DNA from: an uncultured Collinsella sp.
GTDB taxonomy: Bacteria; Actinomycetota; Coriobacteriia; Coriobacteriales; Coriobacteriaceae
Reading direction: 5' to 3'
DNA: 54,699 bases
Assembly (NCBI GenBank): GCA_934658705.1
Contig: CAKUHP010000009.1
Span: 1 to 54,699 of the forward strand
Within the stretch, counting starts at the first letter, position 1. Each line of letters opens with the position of its first letter. The translations under genes and the position numbers were made by a program. Below are positions 17,065-25,980 of this stretch, piece after piece. The notes beneath the pieces are model-generated. The model ran no database searches. It was not told the DNA's origin and was given only the letters and a program-made list of their open reading frames with translations.

Positions 17065-17194
17065 TTTCGGAAGTGCGGGGAAAATTCGCTGACCCCTGAG
17101 CACAAGCCCTTTTATTTCAACAAAACCCCTGATAAAGTTGGCTCAAATACCGCCTGTGCTTAGCCTGCTTCTCTTTTTCCCCGCACTTCCGAAA
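17065..17194. repeat. 130-bp inverted repeat
   Basis: TTTTCCCCGCACTTCCGAAA (17175-17194) is the exact reverse complement of 17065-17084. An inner pair TGAGCACA / TGTGCTTA could extend the structure. The enclosed 90 bp are AT-richer and contain no ORF. It sits directly upstream of the solitary nuclease-like gene. The rest of 16887-17241 shows nothing I recognise. Confidence 0.65.
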
Positions 17195-17241
17195 CCAGTA
17201 GCATTTTCAAGCCCAAACAACGCTCAAACGATCGGATTGCT

Positions 17242-18315
17242 ATGTCGTTTCTTGCCTGCGGACCCACGGCCTTCAAGTACTATCGCATCCCGCCTCAAAT
17301 ACTAGGGCTCTATCCGGCAATCCTGCCGCCCGACCATGACCATCGCTTGGTGCATTACTCTCAGCAGCCAGTATTTAAAGACCTGCTTGGCAAGCCCGTT
17401 TGGAGATTTGTAAGCGCCCGCGGCAATCGCTTTAACGGAAAACTATTCCACAGCCGCTTACTGACCCAAGAGCCACCTCCTGGGTCGTTTAGGCAGACTG
17501 AACATGGATTTGATGTCACGTCACCGGAGTTTACGCTGCTCAACCTTGCTACGCAGGTCTCACGTAACCAATTACTCATGGCCTGTTACGAGATGTGCGG
17601 CTCCTTTGCAGTATTTAAACCCTGCGCGCGAACGCAGCAACAACTCGATGAAGCTATCTCGCTTAAGCTCATTCCACCTAACTGTGGTTGGGAACGAGTT
17701 AACGACGTCAATGGCAAAGGCACCAACCTATGGAAGCGCACACCGCTCCTGAACGCGGCGGATATCGCTGCGTTCGCCAAGCAGGCCGCAGGCCTGCGCG
17801 GCGTCAAACAGCTTCGTTGGGCGGTCGAGCACATGACGGGGCAGACCGCCTCGCCCTTCGAGGTGCAAACCTCCATGCTCGTCTCACTTCCCCGCGATGA
17901 AGGCGGACTGGGCATCAATATCGCAAACAACGTCCGCATCCCACTCAGCGACGCCGCGCGCTCGCTGTATGACAAAACCTGTTGCTATGCCGATATCCTC
18001 ATCGAGAGCGCTACCGACAGCATGGGCGTCATCCTGGAATGCCAGGGCCGCTCCGCTCATGACAACGAAGCCGCAAGCCTCTCCGATGCCGAGCGCACCA
18101 CCGCCCTCACAAGCATGGGCTACGACGTTATCCAGATCACCTACGATCAAATCAAAGACACGAAGAGCTTTAACAACATCGCTGAGCTCATCCACAAAAA
18201 GGCAGGACTCCCCTACGCCCCAAAGACCAAACAGGAACGCATCGCCGAAGATGCCCTTCGACGGGAGCTATTGGTCGATTGGGATGAGCTGTTCGCCGTC
18301 AAGCCAACCAGCTAG
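17242..18315 (+). CDS. Solitary protein with a nuclease-like C-terminal domain
   Basis: A 357-residue protein. The N-terminal two thirds (1-240) is a mixed region containing SPEFTLLNLATQVSRNQLLMACYEMCG, reminiscent of AbiEi-like antitoxin neighbours. The C-terminal part has Y-ADILIES, then ILECQGRSAHD and GYDVIQITYDQI, which resembles the E-x-Q/K core of Vsr/DUF559-type PD-(D/E)XK nucleases. I do not know its function; defence or regulation is a guess from fold. GC is lower than its neighbours, and it is framed upstream by an inverted repeat. Its stop overlaps the convergent gene by 3 nt at a CTAG site. Confidence 0.6.
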   Translation: MSFLACGPTAFKYYRIPPQILGLYPAILPPDHDHRLVHYSQQPVFKDLLGKPVWRFVSARGNRFNGKLFHSRLLTQEPPPGSFRQTEHGFDVTSPEFTLLNLATQVSRNQLLMACYEMCGSFAVFKPCARTQQQLDEAISLKLIPPNCGWERVNDVNGKGTNLWKRTPLLNAADIAAFAKQAAGLRGVKQLRWAVEHMTGQTASPFEVQTSMLVSLPRDEGGLGINIANNVRIPLSDAARSLYDKTCCYADILIESATDSMGVILECQGRSAHDNEAASLSDAERTTALTSMGYDVIQITYDQIKDTKSFNNIAELIHKKAGLPYAPKTKQERIAEDALRRELLVDWDELFAVKPTS

Positions 18316-19160
18316 CAGCTGGCGATCAGAGGAACCGCGGGCGCATCGGGAGCGGCGACGCGCTCGGCGAAGCCGGTTTCGGTCAGTTCGATGACCTCGG
18401 TAAACGTCGCGTCAAAGAACTCCTCGGTCAACAGGCGATATGGCGGATGATCGGGCTCGCCAGGGTTTTCGCGCACAATCTCGTGCATGACGCCGATAGT
18501 CTTGAGCACGTACTCCTTATGGATGGGATACTGCCCAAAACGCGTCGCCGCGGTATACAGACGATCGGTCGCACGCGGGATGGAAACGATGCCGAGCGTC
18601 TTGCCAAACCAGTCAAAGTCACCCTGCTTTTTGATGCGGAACTCCTCGCTCGGCTTGCCGCCGTGCGCCTCAAGATACTGGTTCACGCGCGTGTTCCACA
18701 CGGTATCGGCCACCAGATGCGACCAGACGCCCAGCGTTAAATCGAGCAACGACTGTGCCACGTCCTCGGATGCAAGCGAAAACTCGCCGGCATCAGGCCC
18801 GGCAACTGGCTCAGCATCCTTGTAGCGCTGAGGATAGTGCACGCGGTTCAGTCGCTCGCGCTCCTCGATAATCGAGGTCGCCGCAGCCGGAGCGCCGGCA
18901 GGCGAACTTTTAAGAAGCGGTGCCACATAGGTATCCCAAAACTCATGCTCGCGTGGTTTCGGGATGGGCTCGGGCTTGGCAAAGTGCGTGATGCGGTACG
19001 GGATGGGATCGGCAATACCGGGAACCATATAGCCCACAAAGATATCCGGAACCACGCAGCCAAACAAAAAGGCATTGCGGTCGCGCACGCTATCGGCAAG
19101 CGCACCGGTGCGCTCCAGAAGTCGTTCCGTTTGAGCGATATGAATGTTCCAGCTTGGCAT
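18312..19160 (-). CDS. Zinc-dependent phospholipase C-like protein
   Basis: A 282-residue protein. It starts MPSWNIHIAQTERLLERTG and contains FLFGCVVPDIFVGYMVPG (about 27-44), several histidines (HFAK, H in REHEFWD), and LGVWSHLVADTVWN (about 146-159). These are the spaced His/Asp motifs of the bacterial zinc-dependent phospholipase C family. No signal peptide is visible, as usual for this subgroup. Substrate unknown. The ATG at 19160 follows GGGGGTGG; longer in-frame starts lack a ribosome site. It follows cbiO by 79 nt in the same direction but is probably not functionally linked. Confidence 0.75.
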   Translation of the reverse strand: MPSWNIHIAQTERLLERTGALADSVRDRNAFLFGCVVPDIFVGYMVPGIADPIPYRITHFAKPEPIPKPREHEFWDTYVAPLLKSSPAGAPAAATSIIEERERLNRVHYPQRYKDAEPVAGPDAGEFSLASEDVAQSLLDLTLGVWSHLVADTVWNTRVNQYLEAHGGKPSEEFRIKKQGDFDWFGKTLGIVSIPRATDRLYTAATRFGQYPIHKEYVLKTIGVMHEIVRENPGEPDHPPYRLLTEEFFDATFTEVIELTETGFAERVAAPDAPAVPLIASC

Positions 19161-19239
19161 AGCCACCCCCATAAAAACCTGGATAACTATACCATCACGG
19201 CAAAGCCGCGCGGGCGCCCACGCATGCTCTACGCAGCAA

Positions 19240-20034
19240 CTATTCGGCGACACCGACCTCGGTTCCATACGAAGGTGTGGGCGCCTCAACCACATGGTGA
19301 TATCGATCGATATAGATGGCGCGGGCGCCCAAGCGGCGCACCAAATCCTGGTGGTGTGTGCTCATCAAGACCGTCTTGCCGGCCGCGACGTAGGCCAGCA
19401 AGAAGTTGACCACGATGTCGCATGAATCCTCGTCGAGCCCGTTGGTGGGCTCGTCGAGCACCAGGATATCCGGATTCATGGACACGACGGCCGCCAGCGC
19501 AACGCGCTTCTTCTGCCCGCCCGAAAGCTGATACGGCGAGGCGTCGACCAGATCGGCAACTTGGAACAGCTCCATGGCATCGCGCACGCGGCGCTCGAGC
19601 TCGTCCGCCGGCAGGCCCATCTGCGCGGGGCCAAAGGCGACCTCCTCGCCGACCGTGGCGCAGAACAGCTGCGCGTCGGCATTCTGGAACACAAAGCCCA
19701 CGCGCTGGTGGAAGCGCTGGGCGGCCACGGAATCCTTCAGAAACGTCGCATCAACAACGCGTCCGTCAAACAGGTACGTGCCCGCATCCGCGAGCTCAAG
19801 ACCGTTGATCAGCCGCATGATCGTCGTCTTGCCGCAGCCGTTGGGACCAAGCAGCGCAACGAGCTCGCCGCGATCGACCTGTAGTGACACGCCGTCGATA
19901 ACCGTATGCCCCGCATAGGAGAACACTACGTCACACAGCTCGATGAGCGGCGCGACCTCGGTGCCGTCCGCACCGCTCGCGCCTGTCGCGCTATTCATAT
20001 CGGTCGTCAAAACGTCGCCCTTTCCCATTCGCAT
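19240..20034 (-). CDS. cbiO: ECF cobalt/nickel transporter ATPase (CbiO/NikO)
   Basis: About 264 residues. It is an ABC ATPase with Walker A GPNGCGKTT, Q-loop VFQNADAQLF, signature LSGGQKKRVAL, Walker B DILVLDEPT and the switch STHH. It energises metal uptake with CbiM and CbiQ. The start is uncertain (ATG at 20034, 20028 or 19998); the N-terminal 20 residues are poorly conserved-looking. The last gene of the cbiMQO operon. Confidence 0.9.
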   Translation of the reverse strand: MRMGKGDVLTTDMNSATGASGADGTEVAPLIELCDVVFSYAGHTVIDGVSLQVDRGELVALLGPNGCGKTTIMRLINGLELADAGTYLFDGRVVDATFLKDSVAAQRFHQRVGFVFQNADAQLFCATVGEEVAFGPAQMGLPADELERRVRDAMELFQVADLVDASPYQLSGGQKKRVALAAVVSMNPDILVLDEPTNGLDEDSCDIVVNFLLAYVAAGKTVLMSTHHQDLVRRLGARAIYIDRYHHVVEAPTPSYGTEVGVAE

Positions 20035-20053
20035 CAACAGCCCGCCGGCAGCA

Positions 20054-20890
20054 TTACAGCACGGCGCACAGCGCCGCCAGCAGCACCACAGCGGTGGCAT
20101 AAACCGCATCGCGCCAGCTAAACCCGGTGCGCGCCGGCGCCGGATAAACACCGGCAAAACCGCGACAGGTCATGGCCTCGTCCATCGCGCGACTGCATTC
20201 CATCGCCTTGATAAATGTCATGCCCATGATACCCGCCACCGAGTCGGTGCGCGAAAACCCCGCAGGAGCGCGGCCAACACTGCGCAGCATGACCGATTCG
20301 GTGAGGTCGTGCGCCGTGCGGCCGAGCACCTCGATGTGCTTAAGCGCCATATCGAAGGTAAAGATGACCTCGTCGGGCAGGCGCAGCGCCTTAAGCGCCG
20401 CCGACATGCGACTCCAGGTGAGCGTCCACGAAACGCCCAGCACCAGTGACACGTTAATGAACGTCTTAAGTGCAATCTTGAGCATGGCGGCGGTGGCAGA
20501 CGTCCCCAGCAGCAAGGCCGGCAGCGCCAAGACCACGGCAAATCCCGCCGCGGCCAGCGCCGGCATTAAGGTCGCACGCAGCCCACGCACGGGACGCACG
20601 GCAACCAGCGCCAGCGCGATCGCCGCCATCAGCATGAGGTACAGCGGGCTTTGTGTTAGGCACACGCACAGGACGCAGGCAAACATGCCGAGCAGGCGCA
20701 CCGGGGCCGAAACGAAAGAAAGGGCGCGGTCGATAATCGACCCGCCCTCGTGTGCGCCGCCGCCCAGGCGAACCCGCTCAAGCAGGCTCGCCAGGTGCAG
20801 GACGTTCTTTTGCATAGCGCGATGCCGAGCGCCCGTGGGCTCGTATCGCTCTTGAGCCGCAAGCCAGCTAGGCAGCTCGACTGTTGCCAT
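20054..20890 (-). CDS. cbiQ: ECF transporter membrane component CbiQ/NikQ
   Basis: A 278-residue T component. An N-terminal cytoplasmic stretch is followed by about five membrane segments (from 62 on). The coupling motif ALKALRLPDEVIFTFDMALKH and AMDEAMTCRGF (A-x-x-x-RGF type, about 240-250) link it to the ATPase. It starts 23 nt inside cbiM, showing translational coupling. Confidence 0.9.
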   Translation of the reverse strand: MATVELPSWLAAQERYEPTGARHRAMQKNVLHLASLLERVRLGGGAHEGGSIIDRALSFVSAPVRLLGMFACVLCVCLTQSPLYLMLMAAIALALVAVRPVRGLRATLMPALAAAGFAVVLALPALLLGTSATAAMLKIALKTFINVSLVLGVSWTLTWSRMSAALKALRLPDEVIFTFDMALKHIEVLGRTAHDLTESVMLRSVGRAPAGFSRTDSVAGIMGMTFIKAMECSRAMDEAMTCRGFAGVYPAPARTGFSWRDAVYATAVVLLAALCAVL

Positions 20891-21953
20891 TGGCTACGCT
20901 TTCCTTTGCCGTCAACGAAATAAGACGAAAGACGATGGTAAGCACCGCGACGCCAATCACGCCGGAGAGGATATACATGGCGGCCTGACCAGCAAAGCCG
21001 AGACCCTGCTCCTCGGAATACGCCTGCAGGTAGTCACCCGTAGGCAGCGCATCGGCAAACGTCGGGGCATCCAGACCGACCGAGGCCTGCAGGCTGTCAT
21101 CGCCAGCCTCCTGCACGGCGGTCGCGGCACCCTCGGCGTCCCACTCGCCCCAAGCGTCACCGGTAGCAAGTAGACCCAGCGGCGTCGCCACGACAAGCAC
21201 GGCGACCAGGATGAGCGTGGGGATCAGCGAGGTCTTCTTGGCGGCAGCGCCATCGGCGGCGAGCTGGCCGTCAACGACCTCGGGCCCGACAATGATGCTC
21301 GGCGCCGTCTTCTTAATGAAACCGTAGATAGCGGCCGTCGCCACGCCCTCGACGACACCGGCGACCAGCATATGCGGGATCAACATGGCCGGAATGGAAA
21401 CAGACAGCGGGAAGGGACAGTACAGTGGAGCCCCCGAGGCATTGGTGAAGAGCATGGGCTGAATGCCAAACTCGATGGCCGCGCAAAGGGCAGCCACGCA
21501 CAGACCGACCCAGCCGCCGACAATGGCAGAGACCGAGGTGCCCCAGCTCTTGTCGTGCAGGCGGCTGTTGAGCGCGCGGAATACCATGGTGGCAACAAAC
21601 GGCAGAACGAAGGCCATGTTAAAGCAGTTGGCGCCAAAGGACAGGACGCCGCCGTCGCCAAACAGCAGCGCCTGCAGCGCGAGCGCGACCGAAACTGCGA
21701 TGGCTGCGGCCTCGGGGCCCAGCAGCAGCGCGATAAGGGCGCCGCCGACGGCGTGACCCGTGGTACCGCCGGGCAGCGGCACGTTGAACATCATGAGCAG
21801 GAAGGAGAACGCAGCGCAAATGCCCAGGAAAGCCATGTGCTCGCGGTCGAGCGTGGCGCGCACCTTCTTAATGCAGTGGACCCATACGGGGACCATCGCC
21901 ACCGCCATCACGGCGTCCGTCTGCGGGGACAGGTAATTATCTGGAATGTGCAT
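20868..21953 (-). CDS. cbiM: ECF cobalt/nickel transporter component CbiM/NikM with fused C-terminal domain
   Basis: A 361-residue membrane protein. It starts MHIPDNYLSP; the N-terminal His is part of the metal site in this family. GGTTGHAVGGALIALLLGPEAAAI follows. About seven membrane segments make up the first 225 residues. The last 130 residues (about 235-361) form a CbiN/NikN-like part with one or two membrane segments, so the S component and its accessory are fused. The upstream operator suggests nickel rather than cobalt. It is the first gene of a three-gene operon. Confidence 0.9.
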   Translation of the reverse strand: MHIPDNYLSPQTDAVMAVAMVPVWVHCIKKVRATLDREHMAFLGICAAFSFLLMMFNVPLPGGTTGHAVGGALIALLLGPEAAAIAVSVALALQALLFGDGGVLSFGANCFNMAFVLPFVATMVFRALNSRLHDKSWGTSVSAIVGGWVGLCVAALCAAIEFGIQPMLFTNASGAPLYCPFPLSVSIPAMLIPHMLVAGVVEGVATAAIYGFIKKTAPSIIVGPEVVDGQLAADGAAAKKTSLIPTLILVAVLVVATPLGLLATGDAWGEWDAEGAATAVQEAGDDSLQASVGLDAPTFADALPTGDYLQAYSEEQGLGFAGQAAMYILSGVIGVAVLTIVFRLISLTAKESVANGNSRAA

Positions 21954-22009
21954 ATACGCCTCCCGGTTGTCGGCGCGCAGGATCGCGGCGCCGTTTGAAC
22001 CATATCGTC

Positions 22010-22039
22010 AGTGTTACGACTCGTCATGTTCGTAACACT
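22010..22039. promoter_or_regulatory. NikR-like operator
   Basis: AGTGTTACGA and TCGTAACACT form a perfect 10-bp inverted repeat with a 10-nt gap, equivalent to GTGTTAC-N14-GTAACAC. As I recall, this agrees with the NikR consensus described for several non-enteric groups. It covers the likely transcription start of cbiMQO. Confidence 0.65.
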
Positions 22040-22048
22040 CCGCGGGCT

Positions 22049-22077
22049 ATGATAGCAAAACGGCGTGCCGCCAACAA
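22049..22077 (-). promoter_or_regulatory. Promoter of cbiMQO
   Basis: Leftward TTGTTG at 22072-22077, 17 nt, TATCAT at 22049-22054. The -35 lies in the loop of the pheT terminator. Confidence 0.55.
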
Positions 22078-22095
22078 AGCAGCACGCCGTTTTGC
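22055..22095 (-). terminator. Terminator of pheT
   Basis: GCAAAACGGCGTGC (22055-22068) and GCACGCCGTTTTGC (22082-22095) are perfectly complementary around a 13-nt loop. Read leftward it ends in TTTTGC. Confidence 0.75.
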
Positions 22096-22180
22096 AATAC
22101 ATATGTCACAGACGCAAGGCGCCGACGGGCGGCACCTCAGTCGTGCCGTCGCCCGTCGGTCCACGCCTCAGTCGCAAGCC

Positions 22181-24634
22181 CTAGCCGCGGACCTCGCCGT
22201 TCACACCCTTGCACACCTTGGTGACGATCTTCTGGTGCGCTTTCTCGACCTCTTCGCTGGTGAGCGTGTGGTCATCGGAGCGATACGTAAGCGCGAATGC
22301 CATGGACTTCTTGCCCTTACCGATACGAACCGGATCGCGGTAGACGTCGAACAGGCGCACGCCCTCGAGCAGCTTGCCGCCAGCGCTGGTAATGCGACGC
22401 TCAAGATCCTCGCAGGTCACGGCGTTGTCGACCACGATAGCAAGGTCATGCTCGACGGCCGGGTACTGCGAGAACTCGCGGTAGTTCTCCTGGTTGCGAG
22501 CGCCCTTGATCAGCTTGTCCAGGTCGAGCTCAAAGGCAACGACGACCTCGTCGATACCACAAGCCTCGCGTGCCTCGGGATGGATCTCGCCGACCCAGCC
22601 CAGCACGGTACCGCCAGACAGAACCTCGGCCGCACGACCCGGCTGCAGGAAGGCATAGCCCTCGCCCTCGACGGGACGGAAGCGAACCTTCTCGATGCGC
22701 AGCTGGGCAAGCAGCTCCTCAACGATGCCCTTGCCAAAGAAGAAACGCAGCTTACGGTACTTCATGTTCCAGGACTGCTCGCTCCACTGACCCGAGAGCA
22801 CGCCCGCCACGGACTTGGTCTCCTTGGGCAGGCTGGCGTTCTCGCGGCCGTGGAACAGGCTGCCGACCTCGTACAGATGCACGTTGGGCGTGCCGTGGGC
22901 CTCGTTGTATGCCACGGACTGCAGCAGGCCCGGCAGCAGCGAACGACGCATCTCGGTCTGTTCGGCCACCAGCGGGTTCATGAGCACCACGGGGCAGCCG
23001 CGGCCCTCGGTGGACATGCCGATCTTCTCCAGGTCGCCCGGGGCGGCAAAGCCAAAGGTCGTGGTCTCGTTGAGGCCGCAGGCGCGCAGGATCTCGCCGA
23101 CCTTACGGGTGAGCTTCTGCTCGCGGGTCAGGCCGCCGATGTGGTTCTTGGCAGCCGGAATGGTCGCCGTCACGCGGCCCATGCCCCACAGGCGCAGGAC
23201 CTCCTCGATCAGGTCAATCTCGCGCGGCAGGTCGGGACGGAAGCTCGGCGGGGTCACCATAAAGTCCTCGCCGTCGCGCTCGACGGTGCAGCCCAGGCGG
23301 GTAAGCGAGCGCTCGATAAAGTCGGGCTCAATATCGGCGCCGCAGATGGCGTGCACGCGGGCCAGGCGCAGCTTGATGCTGTCGATGGTCTTGGGCGCGG
23401 GGAACACGTCGATGTAGCCGGGAGCAACCTCGCCGCCGGCGATCTCCTCGATAAGGGCGCAGGTGACGTTGGCGACGTCCACGCAGCCGGTCTCGTCGAC
23501 CTGGCGCTCAAAGCGGATGGAAGCGTCGGAGATCAGCGACAGGTCGCGGCTAGTGTGAGAGGTGCGGCCAGCGTTGAAGCAGGCGCTCTCGACCATCACG
23601 TCGACGGTATCGTCCTCGATCTCGGAATCCATGCCGCCCATAACACCGGCCAGCGCCACGGGGCGCTCGCCGTCGGTGATCAGGCCCATGCCGGCGTCGA
23701 GCACACGCTCCTCGCCGTCGAGGGTCGTAAACTTCTCGTCCTGCTGGGCAGCGCGAACCACCACGCGGCGACAGCCCTCGCGCTCGGCAAAGGTGTCGAG
23801 GTCAAAGGCGTGCAGCGGCTGGCCGGTGAGCATCATCACGTAGTTGGTGATGTCGACGATGTTGTTGTGCGGGCGCACGCCCAGGGCATTGAGGCGCTTG
23901 ACCATCCAGTCGGGCGACGGGCCGACCTTGACGTTGCGTACGATGCGGGCAACGTAACGGTCGCACAGGCCCTCGTCGGCGATCTCGACGGAAAGCTCGT
24001 CGTCGGTCGCACGGCCGGACTCGGCCTTGATGGCGGGCAGCTCAACGTGGAAATCGCGGTCGAAGATGGCGCCGGTCTCGCGGGCCATGCCGATCATGGA
24101 CAGGCAGTCGGGGCGGTTGGGCGTAATCTCGCAGTCGAGCACGGTGTCGCTCGAGCCCACGTACTCGGCAAACGGCATGCCGCAGGGCGTGTCCTCGGGC
24201 AGGATCATGATGCCGGAGTGGTCGCCGCCCAAGCCGAGCTCGCGCGCGGAGCAGTTCATGCCCATGGACACGACGCCGCGAAGCTTGCTCTTCTTGATCT
24301 TGACGTCGCCGGGCAGGACAGCGCCGATCATGGCCGTGACGATGTGGTCGCCGGCCTCAAAGTTCTGCGCGCCGCAGACGATCTGCAGCGGAGCGGGGTT
24401 GCCGTCGGCGTCGAGGTTCTTGTCGCCCACGTCGACCGAGCACACATACATGTGGTCGCTATCGGGGTGCGGGGTCTTGGTGAGCACCTTGGCGGTCACC
24501 ACGTGGTCGAAAGACTCGCCCACGGTGTCGATCGCCTCGACCTCGGTGCCGGTACGGATATATTCGTCCGAAAGGGTCTTAGGATCCTCCGGAATATCGA
24601 TCATGGTCTTGAGCCAGTCGTAAGAAACACGCAT
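22181..24634 (-). CDS. pheT: Phenylalanine--tRNA ligase beta subunit
   Basis: An 817-residue subunit. It has the N-terminal EMAP/OB tRNA-binding domain (about 39-150, VVTAKVLTKTPHPDSDHMYV), B3/B4 editing domain (about 200-400), the B5 domain with PSFRPDL, a catalytic-like domain and a C-terminal anticodon-binding domain ending YRSDDHTLTSEEVEKAHQKI. Length is normal for the bacterial family. AAAGGAGAG precedes the ATG. It follows pheS after 184 nt containing a folded element. It is probably read from the T-box-controlled pheS transcript. Confidence 0.97.
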   Translation of the reverse strand: MRVSYDWLKTMIDIPEDPKTLSDEYIRTGTEVEAIDTVGESFDHVVTAKVLTKTPHPDSDHMYVCSVDVGDKNLDADGNPAPLQIVCGAQNFEAGDHIVTAMIGAVLPGDVKIKKSKLRGVVSMGMNCSARELGLGGDHSGIMILPEDTPCGMPFAEYVGSSDTVLDCEITPNRPDCLSMIGMARETGAIFDRDFHVELPAIKAESGRATDDELSVEIADEGLCDRYVARIVRNVKVGPSPDWMVKRLNALGVRPHNNIVDITNYVMMLTGQPLHAFDLDTFAEREGCRRVVVRAAQQDEKFTTLDGEERVLDAGMGLITDGERPVALAGVMGGMDSEIEDDTVDVMVESACFNAGRTSHTSRDLSLISDASIRFERQVDETGCVDVANVTCALIEEIAGGEVAPGYIDVFPAPKTIDSIKLRLARVHAICGADIEPDFIERSLTRLGCTVERDGEDFMVTPPSFRPDLPREIDLIEEVLRLWGMGRVTATIPAAKNHIGGLTREQKLTRKVGEILRACGLNETTTFGFAAPGDLEKIGMSTEGRGCPVVLMNPLVAEQTEMRRSLLPGLLQSVAYNEAHGTPNVHLYEVGSLFHGRENASLPKETKSVAGVLSGQWSEQSWNMKYRKLRFFFGKGIVEELLAQLRIEKVRFRPVEGEGYAFLQPGRAAEVLSGGTVLGWVGEIHPEAREACGIDEVVVAFELDLDKLIKGARNQENYREFSQYPAVEHDLAIVVDNAVTCEDLERRITSAGGKLLEGVRLFDVYRDPVRIGKGKKSMAFALTYRSDDHTLTSEEVEKAHQKIVTKVCKGVNGEVRG

Positions 24635-24721
24635 CTAGCTCTCCTTTCATACTGAAAGCCTGCGAAGAGATGCAGGTGGAAACTTCAACTTTGTGAACAT
24701 TCTTTACAAAGCGAGGGTTGT

Positions 24722-24806
24722 CCAAGTGCGGCAGATCGGCCCGAAAGAGGAGCGCCGCGTACTTTGGTACGCAAGCGACGAATGAGCGCCGAGGTGCCGT
24801 GCTTGG
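24722..24806. repeat. Folded element between pheS and pheT
   Basis: CCAAGTGCGGCA (24722-24733) pairs with TGCCGTGCTTGG (24795-24806), all 12 positions with two G-T pairs. The centre holds GCGTAC-TTTG-GTACGC (24757-24772). No T-run follows, so it is not a plain terminator. It could tune pheT expression relative to pheS or be a dispersed intergenic repeat. Confidence 0.55.
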
Positions 24807-24818
24807 GCAAGCCGCAGC

Positions 24819-25895
24819 CTAGAACTGATTTAAGAATCGCATATCGCCCGTCATGAGAGTTCTGAGGTCGGGCAGGTCGTAGCGCAGGGCCGCGACGCGC
24901 TCGGCGCCAATGCCAAAGGCGAAGCCGGTGTACTTCTCGGGGTCGATGCCGCAGTTGATGAGGACGTTGGGGTCGACCATGCCGCAGCCCAGGATCTCGA
25001 TCCAGCCGCTGTGCTTGCAGAAGTTGCAGCCCTTGCCGCCACACACGTGGCAGCTCACGTCAACCTCACAGCTCGGCTCGGTGAAGGGGAAGAAGTGCGG
25101 GCGGTAACGCGTCTTGCGGTCCTCGCCAAACATGCACTTAACAAAGTAGTCGAGCGTGCCCTTCAGATCGCCGAAGGTGATGCCCTCGTCGACGACCAGG
25201 CCCTCGATCTGGTTGAACTGCGGCAGGTGGCAGGCGTCGGCCGTGTCAGGACGATAGACGGTGCCCGGGCAGATCATGTAGATGGGCGGCTTCTGCGACT
25301 CCATGGTATGGATCTGCACGCCCGAGGTCTGGGTGCGCAGCAGCACGTCGGACTCGCCGTGGGCGTGCGCCTCGGGGTGTGCGACGCTACCGGGGTTGTT
25401 GTCGACCACGTAGAACGTATCGCGGGCCGAGCGGCTCGGGTGATCCATGGGCGCGTTGAGCGCGGTGAAGTTGTAGTAGGAGGTGTCGACCATGGGGCCG
25501 GACTCGACGGTGTAGCCGATGCCGCAGAAGATGTCCTCGGCTTCCTCGATGATCTGCTTGATCAGGTGCTGGTGACCGATCTGCGGACGGATGCCCGGCA
25601 GCGTGATATCGACGGCCTCGTGCTCAAGCGCATGCTTGAGGGCGGCGGCCCTCATCTCGGTCGTGCGCTCGTCGAGCATGCCCTCAATCAGCTGGCGCAT
25701 CTCGTTGGCGCGCTTGCCCATGACGGGTCGATCCTCGGGGGCGAGCTTGCCCATCATGCGCATCAGGCCGGTGATGCGGCCCTTGCGGCCGAGCAGCTCA
25801 ATGCGTGCGGCCTCGAGCTTGGCGGCGTCGTCGGCGCCTGCGACGAGCTCCTTGGCCTCTTCCTCGAGTTTGACCAGATCATCAATCAGACTCAT
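24819..25895 (-). CDS. pheS: Phenylalanine--tRNA ligase alpha subunit
   Basis: A 358-residue class II synthetase subunit. An N-terminal coiled coil (about 1-85, LVKLEEEAKELV) binds tRNA. The catalytic core has IRPQIGHQHLI, TSYYNFTALNAP, motif 2 region RTQTSGVQIHTM and TVYRPDTADACHLPQFNQIEG, and motif 3 GFAFGIGAERVA. The ATG at 25895 is chosen from AGGGAAG and family length; the longer frame is leader. Expression is controlled by the upstream T-box. Confidence 0.97.
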   Translation of the reverse strand: MSLIDDLVKLEEEAKELVAGADDAAKLEAARIELLGRKGRITGLMRMMGKLAPEDRPVMGKRANEMRQLIEGMLDERTTEMRAAALKHALEHEAVDITLPGIRPQIGHQHLIKQIIEEAEDIFCGIGYTVESGPMVDTSYYNFTALNAPMDHPSRSARDTFYVVDNNPGSVAHPEAHAHGESDVLLRTQTSGVQIHTMESQKPPIYMICPGTVYRPDTADACHLPQFNQIEGLVVDEGITFGDLKGTLDYFVKCMFGEDRKTRYRPHFFPFTEPSCEVDVSCHVCGGKGCNFCKHSGWIEILGCGMVDPNVLINCGIDPEKYTGFAFGIGAERVAALRYDLPDLRTLMTGDMRFLNQF

Positions 25896-25980
25896 GTCTT
25901 CCCTTTCGTCTCTCGCACATCCACTTGCCGCGGCGGCCGGAGCCACGCGACGCTGCGGATGTGCGGCCCGGTTCGGTAAC

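Noticed and set aside
21954..22180. Cobalamin riboswitch ahead of cbiM
   Set aside because: No B12-box-like sequence is seen; the space is taken by a NikR-like operator and the pheT terminator.
21995..24655. 886-codon open frame on the plus strand opposite pheT
   Set aside because: It is a mirror frame caused by G/C third-position bias; the translation is Ala/Gly/His/Asp-rich with no family features, and pheT is certain.
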